From a virus, in IMG/VR virus record IMGVR_UViG_3300046787_000388, positions 1 to 26,427 of that record: 26,427 bases of DNA; one strand, 5' to 3'. The notes under the pieces were generated by a model that ran no database searches, was not told where the DNA came from, and worked only from the letters and a program-made list of their open reading frames with translations. Within the stretch, counting starts at the first letter, position 1, and the number at the start of each line of letters is the position of its first letter. Below, in pieces: positions 1 to 6,774 of this stretch. The translations under genes were made by a program, and so were the position numbers.

Positions 1-3
1 GGA

Positions 4-669
4 ATGGACGCTTCTAAATATAATTCTACTTTAGAGTTTTGGATAGAAAAGTGTGGAGGTGATATAGAAGAAGCAAAACGATTATATAAAGATCGCCAAG
101 AAACGTTTAGTAAAAGGAAGTGCGTCGAGAAGCATGGAGACGAAGAAGGATTAAAAGTATGGCAAGAGCGACAGGAAAAGTGGTTAGAAACTTTAGATGC
201 CAAGAGTGATGAAGAGAAATTAGAGATTAATAGATTAAAGGCGAAAGGAATACAAAATAGTGGTCGGTCATATTCAAAAATCTCACAAGAATTATTTGTT
301 AAGATATATGACAAAATTCAAGGAGATTATTTGGTTAGATTTGCTACATTAAGAGGTGATGGAATAGTAAAAGATACAGGGGAAAATAATGAATATATGG
401 TTAATACTTTACAAGGAAATGTACGGTTTTTAGATTTTTATGCGCAAGATTTGGAAGGTAATAAATATAATATTGAATATGATGGGGATTTTTGGCATAA
501 TAACAATAATTACAAAGGAAATGTGGAGAGAGATAGTATTCGCGAGGAGCAAATCATTGAAACGCTTCCAGACATTAAAATTCTCCATATAAAAGAATTC
601 GATTATAAAGCAGATCCTGAAAAAGCGGTTAAAGAATGTTTGGAGTTTTTAAATGCAAGTACTGGATGA
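4..669 (+). CDS. Vsr-like free-standing homing endonuclease in the first terL fracture
   Basis: The 221-residue product is probably a site-specific DNA endonuclease that spreads the split-intein insertion. Residues 138-216 look like the very-short-patch-repair (Vsr)/PD-(D/E)XK type of nuclease: D144 in FLDFY, then E158-x-D160-G-D162-F-W-H165 and R176-D177 form an E-x-D...H...D pattern. Residues 8-62 hold a charged helical section with two related stretches (KDRQETFSKRKC and ERQEKW) of the kind seen in phage homing endonucleases, likely DNA-binding. The gene lies directly before a C-intein, and its 3' end overlaps the middle TerL gene by 17 bases while supplying that gene's ribosome site (GGAG at 642-645). 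The ATG at 4 is the first possible start in the window; the frame is open to base 1, so the true start could lie upstream. The Vsr-like call is by motif only. Confidence 0.78.
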   Translation: MDASKYNSTLEFWIEKCGGDIEEAKRLYKDRQETFSKRKCVEKHGDEEGLKVWQERQEKWLETLDAKSDEEKLEINRLKAKGIQNSGRSYSKISQELFVKIYDKIQGDYLVRFATLRGDGIVKDTGENNEYMVNTLQGNVRFLDFYAQDLEGNKYNIEYDGDFWHNNNNYKGNVERDSIREEQIIETLPDIKILHIKEFDYKADPEKAVKECLEFLNASTG

Positions 670-1006
670 TAAATTTACAGATATAATACATATTCATGAT
701 TATGAGATATGGACAGACAGTGGATGGGAAGAAGTTTCTGCTGTATGTAAAACTATCGAGTATCAAGAATACATATTAACATTAGATGGTTATCGGTTAA
801 TATGTGCAGATGATCATATTGTATTTTGTCAGAATGATGAGGAAAAATGTGTAAAAGATTTAACAGTAGATGATTTCGTACAAACTGAGGAAGGACTAAG
901 AAGAGTTATATCTGTAGAAGTTACAGATTCTTATAGTCAGATGTACGATGTTCAGGTTGATTCTGAAAAACATGCATATTATACAGATGGGATACTTTCG
1001 CATAAT
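653..1006 (+). other. C-terminal half of split intein 1 (P-loop insertion site)
   Basis: These 118 residues contain a block B-like motif (ICADDHIVF, residues 50-58, with the A-x-x-H form of T-x-x-H), block F (MYDVQVDSEKHAYYTDG, 97-113) and block G (ILSHN, 114-118) with the penultimate His and terminal Asn needed for Asn cyclisation. The +1 extein residue is Thr119. No block A is present, so block A must be on a separate upstream polypeptide. The break therefore lies before block B, as in the atypically split TerL inteins. There is no room for an internal endonuclease domain; the endonuclease is the separate gene upstream. Confidence 0.92.
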
Positions 1007-1660
1007 ACAACGACCGCAGGTATATATGCACTATGGAGAGCGTTGTATAGTAATATAAAGATGAATATTTATATTCTCTCAAATAAGGGAGAATCTGCAA
1101 AAGACTTCTTAAATCGTATTAAGGAAGTGTATTCTGATTTAGCGCCACATTTAAAGAGAGGAATTATAGAATGGAATAAAACTTCTATAGTTTTTGAGAA
1201 TGGTACTGCGATACATACTAGTACGACAACACCAGACTCTATTAGAGGACGATCAGTATCTCTTCTTATTCTTGATGAGTTTGCGCACGTAAGACCTGAG
1301 GTGGCAGATCCATTCTGGACATCAGCACAACCTACTGTAGCGTCTGGTACAGCACAGATCCTTATTATCTCTACACCGAATGGACAAACTGGTCAATATT
1401 ATGAATTGTGGAGAGGTGCTGAAATCGGATTGACGGATCCAGAAAAGGGTAATGGATTTAGACCATTTAGAATTGAATGGAATGAACCTCCGGGGCGAGA
1501 TGAAGAGTTTAAGAGAAAGATGATAGCAGAAACATCAAGAAGAATTTTTGCGCAAGAATATGCATGTCTTGGGTCTGATACTTATATAAATATAAAAGAC
1601 AAGTTTACGGGCGAAGTACATCGAGTCCGTATAGGAGATTTGTATGTCAAAGGCGATTAA
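653..1660 (+). CDS. terL: Terminase large subunit, middle piece (C-intein 1 + ATPase extein + N-intein 2)
   Basis: This 335-residue polypeptide is the middle third of a T4 gp17-like packaging motor. Residues 1-118 are the C-terminal part of a split intein ending in SHN. Residues 119-304 are extein beginning TTTAGIYALW, the sequence expected just after the GK of Walker A. The extein carries the Walker B/catalytic carboxylate motif SLLILDEFA (D208, E209) and the coupling motif ISTPNG (about 241-246). Residues 305-335 begin with Cys and form the N-terminal part of a second split intein. The fragment therefore has to be spliced at both ends. The start is fixed by ATG 653 with GGAG 7 bases upstream, inside the preceding endonuclease gene; the end overlaps the next endonuclease gene by 17 bases. 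It is not a degraded gene: the extein is continuous with the following TerL piece and motifs are intact. Confidence 0.93.
   Translation: MQVLDDKFTDIIHIHDYEIWTDSGWEEVSAVCKTIEYQEYILTLDGYRLICADDHIVFCQNDEEKCVKDLTVDDFVQTEEGLRRVISVEVTDSYSQMYDVQVDSEKHAYYTDGILSHNTTTAGIYALWRALYSNIKMNIYILSNKGESAKDFLNRIKEVYSDLAPHLKRGIIEWNKTSIVFENGTAIHTSTTTPDSIRGRSVSLLILDEFAHVRPEVADPFWTSAQPTVASGTAQILIISTPNGQTGQYYELWRGAEIGLTDPEKGNGFRPFRIEWNEPPGRDEEFKRKMIAETSRRIFAQEYACLGSDTYINIKDKFTGEVHRVRIGDLYVKGD
1565..1657 (+). other. N-terminal half of split intein 2 (31 residues)
   Basis: The last 31 residues of the middle TerL piece start with the catalytic Cys1 (CLGSDTYINI) and continue through FTGEVHRVRIGDLY, the usual end of intein block A, then stop. 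The junction EYA/C lies where T4 gp17 passes from the ATPase to the nuclease domain. The very short N-part resembles the roughly 25-residue N-intein of the known AceL-TerL split intein. The partner C-part begins at 2533. Confidence 0.92.
1585..1592 (+). promoter_or_regulatory. Candidate T4-type late promoter inside N-intein 2
   Basis: A perfect TATAAATA lies 51 bases upstream of the HNH endonuclease ATG (1644), within coding sequence. It could give the endonuclease and the last TerL piece their own late transcript. In AT-rich coding DNA an 8-base match can be accidental, so confidence is low. Confidence 0.35.
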
Positions 1661-2552
1661 TGATATATGTAAGATATGCGAGTGTGATGTTCAACATATG
1701 GTATTCCACGTTAAAAAACTACACGGATTAAATTTAAAACAATATTATGATAATTATATTAAGAGCAGTGAAGAGGGAAGCTGTTCTATGTGTGGGAATG
1801 AAGTAGGTTATCAGGGATATTACAAAGGTTATCCTAAATATTGTCGTAAATGTTCTAATAAGAGCGAAGAAAAAAAAATTAAAAGTGCTAAGTCTTGGGA
1901 AAATGTTGATCGCAATCAGCAACAAAAACGACGGGAAGAAACTTGTATGAAAAAATATGGAGTTAGGCATAATTTTTTGACTAAAGAATGTACCGAAAAA
2001 CGATGGGAAACTTTAAATGGTAATAAGGAAGAAATTAATGAAAAACGTAAAAAGTTTTGGAGCGACCCTGATAATGTAGCGAAGGTAGGCGAGACTAGAA
2101 AAAATACTTTTTTAGAGAGATATGGAGTTGAGAATTCGATGCAGTTAGATACTGCATATCAAAATATGAGAAAGACTATGGAGTCTACTGGTAAGTGGGC
2201 GAGTAAAGAAGAAAAATCAGAATTAGAGTGGTACGGTAGACAAGTTAGAAGAATATCATTGAGTCATTATGATGAATTATATAAAAAATGGGATGGTAGA
2301 TGTTACTATACAGGAGAGATATTAGTAAATAATGAACAATATAGGGAAGTTCATGGAGAAGATATAACTTTTAATAGTAATGATAAACAACCTACAGTAG
2401 ATCATAAAATATCTATCAAGTATGGATTTGATAATAATATACCAGAAGAAGTAATAGGAGGGATAGATAACCTATGCATTTGTGGAAAGGGAGTAAATAG
2501 TAAAAAGAATTATTTAACAGAAGAGGAGTTTCGTGAAAAATACCAGATATGA
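1644..2552 (+). CDS. Zinc-finger HNH homing endonuclease in the second terL fracture
   Basis: The 302-residue product has three parts. Residues 9-40 form a Ros/MucR-like C2H2 finger (C9-x2-C12...H22-x4-H27 followed by GLNLKQYYDNY). Residues 47-70 form a four-Cys zinc ribbon (C47-x2-C50, C67-x2-C70). Residues 100-180 repeat a KYGV/RYGVEN motif typical of DNA-binding regions of phage homing endonucleases. The C-terminus (216-290) is an HNH-type nuclease: TVDHKISI (D253, H254), IDNLCIC (N276) and NSKKN (285-289). It belongs to a different nuclease class from the endonuclease at 4-669, although the layout is the same. AGGAG at 1633-1637 sets the ATG. It overlaps the flanking TerL pieces by 17 and 20 bases, which suggests coupled translation. 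Cleavage of the intein-free terL allele is inferred, not shown. Confidence 0.82.
   Translation: MSKAINDICKICECDVQHMVFHVKKLHGLNLKQYYDNYIKSSEEGSCSMCGNEVGYQGYYKGYPKYCRKCSNKSEEKKIKSAKSWENVDRNQQQKRREETCMKKYGVRHNFLTKECTEKRWETLNGNKEEINEKRKKFWSDPDNVAKVGETRKNTFLERYGVENSMQLDTAYQNMRKTMESTGKWASKEEKSELEWYGRQVRRISLSHYDELYKKWDGRCYYTGEILVNNEQYREVHGEDITFNSNDKQPTVDHKISIKYGFDNNIPEEVIGGIDNLCICGKGVNSKKNYLTEEEFREKYQI
2522..2528 (+). promoter_or_regulatory. Ribosome-binding site fixing the GTG start of the last TerL piece
   Basis: AGAGGAG lies 4 bases before the GTG at 2533, inside the 3' end of the HNH gene. It supports independent translation of C-intein 2 plus extein starting at 2533. Confidence 0.7.
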
Positions 2553-2859
2553 AATAGAGACTCCTTATGGGTTTGTAGATTTTGATGGTATTAAGCAACT
2601 ACCAACAAAACAGATGTTACATAGAGTAACTCTTAATAATGGCACGTATTGTGATGTTACCTATAATCATGAATTTGTTGTTAATGGTATATCGGTAAAA
2701 TATAGTTCGTTGAAGAAAGGTGATCAGTTAGAGACGACAGATGGTTTGTTGGAAATACAGTCTTTAATATGTTTAGAAAAAGAAGAGTACGTGTATGATG
2801 TTTTGGAGGTTAAAAATAAGGATCATTCGTTTTATGGTAATGGTATAGTATCTCATAAT
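2533..2859 (+). other. C-terminal half of split intein 2 (109 residues)
   Basis: Block B is seen as DVTYNHEFVV (residues 41-50, with the T-x-N-H tetrad), block F as YVYDVLEVKNKDHSFYGNG (86-104) and block G as IVSHN (105-109) with His108-Asn109. The +1 residue is Cys110. The arrangement (about 30-residue N-part, about 105-residue C-part, extein CDFLG) closely resembles AceL-TerL, including the insertion point SHN/CEFLG as I recall it. Confidence 0.92.
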
Positions 2860-3657
2860 TGCGATTTTTTAGGATCATCATCTACGCTTATAAATGGCGA
2901 GGCATTGGAACGATTATCTCATATGATAAGAGAACCATTTAAGAAGTTTGATAAGTTTGATGTATGGGAAGCGCCTCAACCTAATAAGATATATGCTATA
3001 GGATGTGATGTTGCGATGGGTGTAGGTAGGGATTATAGTGTTATTCAGGTAGTGGATATTACCAATCCTATAAGATTTAAACAAGTTGCGGTATTTGCGG
3101 ATGATTATATTAAGACTTTAGATTTTACATTTAAAATCAATGAAATAGGTAGGATATACAATTATGCATTTTGTATAGTAGAAAATAATACTTATGGTGC
3201 TCAAATATGTCGAGATTTGTGGAATGATTATGAATATGAATGGTTATTTTTTGAGAAAGGCAAGAAAGAGAAGGGGGTAAATGCAAATAGGAAGACGAAA
3301 GTAAATTCAAACGCTGCATTAAAAGAATATATTGAAGAAAATCGTTTAGTTATTAATGATCAGAAAACTTTGAAAGAGTTAGAAGGTTATATTGAGATAA
3401 CTGAGGATAAGTATGGGTGTGAAGGGGAAGAATCTCATGATGACCGAGTAGATGCTTTGAGATGGGTGTGTTATTTTTCAATATCGGATTATTGGCGAGA
3501 TTTGGAAGATTTTATTAGAGAAGAGAGAGGAATAGTTAAGGGTGACTTTGTAGAATTAACTATTGGAAAAGAGGAAATATTTGAACCAGTAATATTTAAT
3601 TCTGGAGATGATATTAATAGAAAAGAGATAGATGAGGATGGTCTAATTTGGGGATAA
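2533..3657 (+). CDS. terL: Terminase large subunit, C-terminal piece (C-intein 2 + nuclease extein)
   Basis: The 374-residue product starts with a 109-residue C-intein and continues as 265 residues of extein beginning CDFLGSSSTLI, which lines up with FEGTSGTLI of T4 gp17. The extein is the RNase H-fold nuclease domain that cuts the DNA concatemer. The metal-binding acidic residues are visible as D159 (IGCDVAMG), E217 (CIVENNTYG) and D303/D304 (SHDDRVDAL). The extein sequence after the P-loop in this and the middle piece totals 451 residues, close to the corresponding part of T4 gp17 as I recall it, so nothing is missing. The start is GTG with AGAGGAG upstream. It must be joined to the middle piece by trans-splicing. 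Confidence 0.93.
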   Translation: MKNTRYEIETPYGFVDFDGIKQLPTKQMLHRVTLNNGTYCDVTYNHEFVVNGISVKYSSLKKGDQLETTDGLLEIQSLICLEKEEYVYDVLEVKNKDHSFYGNGIVSHNCDFLGSSSTLINGEALERLSHMIREPFKKFDKFDVWEAPQPNKIYAIGCDVAMGVGRDYSVIQVVDITNPIRFKQVAVFADDYIKTLDFTFKINEIGRIYNYAFCIVENNTYGAQICRDLWNDYEYEWLFFEKGKKEKGVNANRKTKVNSNAALKEYIEENRLVINDQKTLKELEGYIEITEDKYGCEGEESHDDRVDALRWVCYFSISDYWRDLEDFIREERGIVKGDFVELTIGKEEIFEPVIFNSGDDINRKEIDEDGLIWG

Positions 3658-3677
3658 ATAAGTGATGAAATAATTTT

Positions 3678-3685
3678 TATAAATA
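3678..3685 (+). promoter_or_regulatory. T4-type late promoter for the tail sheath gene
   Basis: A perfect TATAAATA in the 67-base gap between the last TerL piece and the sheath gene. The predicted RNA start near 3691 gives a leader of about 34 bases containing AGGAGAT (3714-3720) before the ATG at 3725. Confidence 0.75.
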
Positions 3686-3724
3686 CAGTTAACATATAAT
3701 ATTGTACCAGAATAGGAGATAAAA

Positions 3725-5608
3725 ATGGCAAATTCCGCACCTTCAGTAGAAATTTTCAATAGATCTTTTACTCAAACGGTTGAACCTACGTCTGATGTTG
3801 TATTCGGAACGTTAGGTTTATTCTCTAGAGGACCTGTGAATGAACTTACTTTGGTAAGTAATAATGCAGAGTTGCGGGACATTTTTGGAACTCCTGTAGA
3901 TTCATTGACTGCTAAATTCTTTTTTCCTATCGATCAAATATTAGAAATTGCTCCTGTATATGTTATTCGTGTAGAAGAAAGTGAAAAGAAATGTGCAGGA
4001 TCTACTGTTGGAATAAGCGGTGTAAATACTGTAGCGCTTGATACTCCTGTAGAAGTTTCCGCATATCCTTTGTCATATTCTTCTGTATTTGAAACAGGAG
4101 AAGATTCTAATATCGAAATTGATCCTGATGCTTTGGGTATAACTAATACCATTTCTGTTATTGCTACAGGACCGGGTGAATCGTATGAAAATGTTGGTTA
4201 TTCTATTGTTAATTATGATGACTATAAAAAATTGTTAACATTAGCATCTGATCTTGCTAGTTCTGATACCGATGCTGAACTTGTTACGGTTGGTACACTT
4301 GCTTATAATGAGTCTATTTCTGGAACTGGTATTAGTCAATCGTTGATTACAGATCTTATCGATCCTGATCATAGTTATTCGGTAGATAGTAGCTTGCTTA
4401 ATAAGTATTTGTCTTTTGAGTTCGGTCCCGCATCTTCAACTCAATTTGCGTTTTATGAATATGACGGCTCGTCTCTTGTAAATGCTTATGTGGTATCTAC
4501 TGATCCTAATGAAAAAGATGCTAGAGGAATAACTTTGTTTGCTAATAATGTTATAAATGATACTTCTACGAATTTAAAAGTATTTGTTGGGACTAGCAAA
4601 TTGACTGCAAATGCCGTTTCAGTACCTTCTATCCCAAAAACTACTTTGGGCGGAGCAGATGCTCTAACTACAACTGAATCGGAGGCGATAGGTGATTCTA
4701 TGATAGAACAACTTATTTTAAATTTCTCTTCTCGCGAAGAATTGCCAAATTTAACAGCTTTCGTAGATCTTGATTTTTCGCTTGGTGTAAAACAACGCAT
4801 GAATTCTATAGCAGAGTCTAGACAAGATACTGTAGGATTGCTCAATCATCCTGCAAGTACTATGATTGATGTTAATAGCGGTAAGAAGAAGGCAAATCAG
4901 ACTAAGTTAGTTAAAGATTATGTAGATAATACATTGGGAATTAATTCTTCTTTTTCTGCTATCTACTCTCAATATTTTGAAGTACGAGATATCTATAATG
5001 ATCAGTATGTTTGGGTTCCTGTTACAGGCCATGTGGCAAACAGAATGGCATTTACTATAGAGAATTATTCTCCATGGTATGCTATCGCTGGATTTGAGCG
5101 TGGAGTAATTACAGGAGATGTTCATAAGGTTGCATATAATCCTACAGAAGATCAGCGTAAAGTTATCTATCCTGCGAGAATTAATCCTATTGTTAATTTC
5201 CGTGGAGAAGGTATTGTGATTTTTGGACAGAAAACTCTTCAAAGTTTCTCTTCAAACACTGACCGTCTTGATATAAGAATGCTTCTTATTGCTATCAACA
5301 AAGTTGTTCGTAGAGTAAGTCGTCAGACTCTTTTCGCAAAGAATACCTCTACTACAAGAAATCTTTGGAGAAATGCGATTAATAGTTACTTAAATACTGT
5401 AGTTGCTAATGAAGGTATTTCTGAGTATCAAGTAATTGCTGATGAGTCTAACAATCCTCCTGAGGTAGTAGCAAATAAAGAATTCTATGGTTTTATTGCT
5501 GTAAGGCCAGTAAACTCTATAGAGTTTATCAAGATTTATGTCGCTGATGTGGGCGGTCAATTGACAATTACTGAAGCTCTTGATGCACTTCGTGGCGCAA
5601 ATCTCTAA
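3725..5608 (+). CDS. gp18: Tail sheath protein (gp18-like)
   Basis: The 627-residue product is the contractile sheath subunit that polymerises around the tail tube and drives DNA injection. The N-terminus (PSVEIFNRSFTQTVE, then FGTLGLFSRGPVNEL) has the usual sheath opening. The C-terminal domain (about 440-627) is the diagnostic part: GEGIVIFGQKTL near 490, then DIRMLLIAINKVVRR, an NTSTTRNLWRNAINSYL helix, and FYGFIAVRPVNSIEFIKIYV near the end. This is the conserved core that forms the interlocking beta-sheet with neighbouring subunits. Residues about 130-360 are a variable surface insertion rich in Ser/Thr/Asp. A strong AGGAGAT lies 4 bases before the ATG and a late promoter lies upstream. 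Position between terL and the tube genes follows T4 gene order (17-18-19). Confidence 0.92.
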   Translation: MANSAPSVEIFNRSFTQTVEPTSDVVFGTLGLFSRGPVNELTLVSNNAELRDIFGTPVDSLTAKFFFPIDQILEIAPVYVIRVEESEKKCAGSTVGISGVNTVALDTPVEVSAYPLSYSSVFETGEDSNIEIDPDALGITNTISVIATGPGESYENVGYSIVNYDDYKKLLTLASDLASSDTDAELVTVGTLAYNESISGTGISQSLITDLIDPDHSYSVDSSLLNKYLSFEFGPASSTQFAFYEYDGSSLVNAYVVSTDPNEKDARGITLFANNVINDTSTNLKVFVGTSKLTANAVSVPSIPKTTLGGADALTTTESEAIGDSMIEQLILNFSSREELPNLTAFVDLDFSLGVKQRMNSIAESRQDTVGLLNHPASTMIDVNSGKKKANQTKLVKDYVDNTLGINSSFSAIYSQYFEVRDIYNDQYVWVPVTGHVANRMAFTIENYSPWYAIAGFERGVITGDVHKVAYNPTEDQRKVIYPARINPIVNFRGEGIVIFGQKTLQSFSSNTDRLDIRMLLIAINKVVRRVSRQTLFAKNTSTTRNLWRNAINSYLNTVVANEGISEYQVIADESNNPPEVVANKEFYGFIAVRPVNSIEFIKIYVADVGGQLTITEALDALRGANL

Positions 5609-5619
5609 TCGATATATCA

Positions 5620-5627
5620 TATAAATA
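5620..5627 (+). promoter_or_regulatory. T4-type late promoter for the first tail tube gene
   Basis: A perfect TATAAATA in the 37-base gap after the sheath gene. The RNA start near 5633 would leave a 13-base leader that is almost entirely the strong ribosome site AAAGGAGA (5633-5640). Confidence 0.78.
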
Positions 5628-5645
5628 CAAATAAAGGAGACTAAA

Positions 5646-6188
5646 ATGAGTTGGAATTTAAATAACTTTCGAACAAATGTCAAGGCAATTGCTCTAAATC
5701 AGTATTTTATGATTGAGATCCCAGAGGTTGGAGACGTTCAAAAAATTACGGCTTTAGCCCGTACTACTGATTTGCCCGCAATGGTGCATGAAACTACTGG
5801 CGTTCCTTATAGAGGACTCGACATGAAGATTCAGACTAAGGTAACGTTTAGTGATTGGAATGTAACCTTTTTGTGTGAACAAGATCATGATCTAAGGACG
5901 AAGATGTTGACATGGCAAGCTAAGATGTATAAGTTAGATTCCGCTGCGAATAGACCACATGATGAGTATAAAGTTGATAATGTATCGGTGTCAAAGGTGG
6001 GGTATGATGGCGCGGTTATCCCTAAGACTACATGTAAATTTTTCGGGTTGTTTCCTTCTTCTGTAGGTCCGGTATCTTTGGATCAAGCTGGTGGTACTCC
6101 TGATACTTTTGATGTTACATTTACTTATGATTATTTTGTTCCTGCTGACGGATCTATTGCTGAATGGAGTGGTGGAGCTTCTTCTTAA
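5646..6188 (+). CDS. gp19: Tail tube protein, paralog 1 (gp19-like)
   Basis: The 180-residue product is the likely main tube subunit forming the inner DNA channel. It shows the gp19-type pattern: NQYFMIEIPEV near the N-terminus, a central VTFSDWNVTFLCEQDHDLRTKM segment (about 75-100), and FFGLFPSSVGPVSLDQAGG followed by FDVTFTYDYF (about 133-165). Residues 1-20 (SWNLNNFRTNVKAIALNQYF) are nearly repeated in the next gene. It has the best ribosome site of the three tube genes and its own late promoter, so it is the most likely abundant subunit; the remaining two may be minor tube, completion or variant subunits. Confidence 0.88.
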   Translation: MSWNLNNFRTNVKAIALNQYFMIEIPEVGDVQKITALARTTDLPAMVHETTGVPYRGLDMKIQTKVTFSDWNVTFLCEQDHDLRTKMLTWQAKMYKLDSAANRPHDEYKVDNVSVSKVGYDGAVIPKTTCKFFGLFPSSVGPVSLDQAGGTPDTFDVTFTYDYFVPADGSIAEWSGGASS

Positions 6189-6216
6189 TTCTGATTTAAG
6201 GATTAATGAAAACTAA

Positions 6217-6726
6217 ATGGCATGGAATTTAGCAAATTTCAGAGAGAACATAAAATCTATAGGATTAAATCAATACTTTGAAATTAATTTTGATGGCGTT
6301 GAGCATCTTAATGGATTTGATAGTGATCAGTTGACGGCTCTTTGTCGAACTACTGAACTTCCTGCAAAAGTATTAGAGACTCAGAATGTAGCGTATTATG
6401 GCGCTGATTATAAAATAGCGTCTAGAGCGACATTTAATGATTGGACGGTTACTTTTTTAGATGCTATTTTGCTTAGATCTAGTTTTGTAACATGGTGTGA
6501 TAAAGTATATGATATATCTAAATTGAAGATAGAAAATGATCATACAAAGTACAAAACTGATTCAGTTACTGTAAAAAAAACGTCAATTGAAAAAGAGGCG
6601 TCTACTATAAAATTTTACGGATTATTTCCTTCTTCTGTAGGACCAGTGAATTTTGATCAAAGTGGCGGGACTCCTACAACGTTTGATGTTACGTTTTCTT
6701 ATGATTTTTTTGTGACCGAAAAATAG
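6217..6726 (+). CDS. Tail tube protein, paralog 2 (gp19-like)
   Basis: The 169-residue product is a clear paralog of the preceding protein: AWNLANFRENIKSIGLNQYF at the N-terminus, RTTELPAKVLET, a TFNDWTVTFLDA segment, and FYGLFPSSVGPVNFDQSGGTP near the C-terminus match one by one. The start at 6217 is fixed by this alignment. The ribosome site is weak (AAGG near 6199-6202, about 14 bases from ATG), and no late promoter is seen in the 28-base gap, so it is probably translated from the upstream transcript at a lower level. It may form a specialised tube ring or alternate with paralog 1. Confidence 0.85.
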   Translation: MAWNLANFRENIKSIGLNQYFEINFDGVEHLNGFDSDQLTALCRTTELPAKVLETQNVAYYGADYKIASRATFNDWTVTFLDAILLRSSFVTWCDKVYDISKLKIENDHTKYKTDSVTVKKTSIEKEASTIKFYGLFPSSVGPVNFDQSGGTPTTFDVTFSYDFFVTEK

Positions 6727-6745
6727 TATTGTTTAAAATTCGGCA

Positions 6746-6768
6746 ACCTCTATAAATACTGATGAGGT
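6746..6768 (+). promoter_or_regulatory. Late promoter enclosed in a ribosome-site-sequestering hairpin (third tube gene)
   Basis: TATAAATA occupies 6751-6758. It forms the start of a 13-base loop between ACCTC (6746-6750) and GAGGT (6764-6768), a perfect 5-bp inverted repeat. The 3' arm is the Shine-Dalgarno sequence of the GTG start at 6775. RNA read through from upstream could pair and hide this site; RNA starting at the late promoter (near 6764) would lack the 5' arm. Confidence 0.55.
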
Positions 6769-6774
6769 ATAATT

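Noticed and set aside
653-3657. terL as a pseudogene broken by insertions or frameshifts
   Set aside because: All intein splice residues, ribosome sites and TerL catalytic motifs are intact, and the extein pieces abut exactly where gp17 is continuous.
4486-5242. Minus-strand frames opposite the sheath gene
   Set aside because: They overlap a well-supported sheath coding region and show no family features or start signals.
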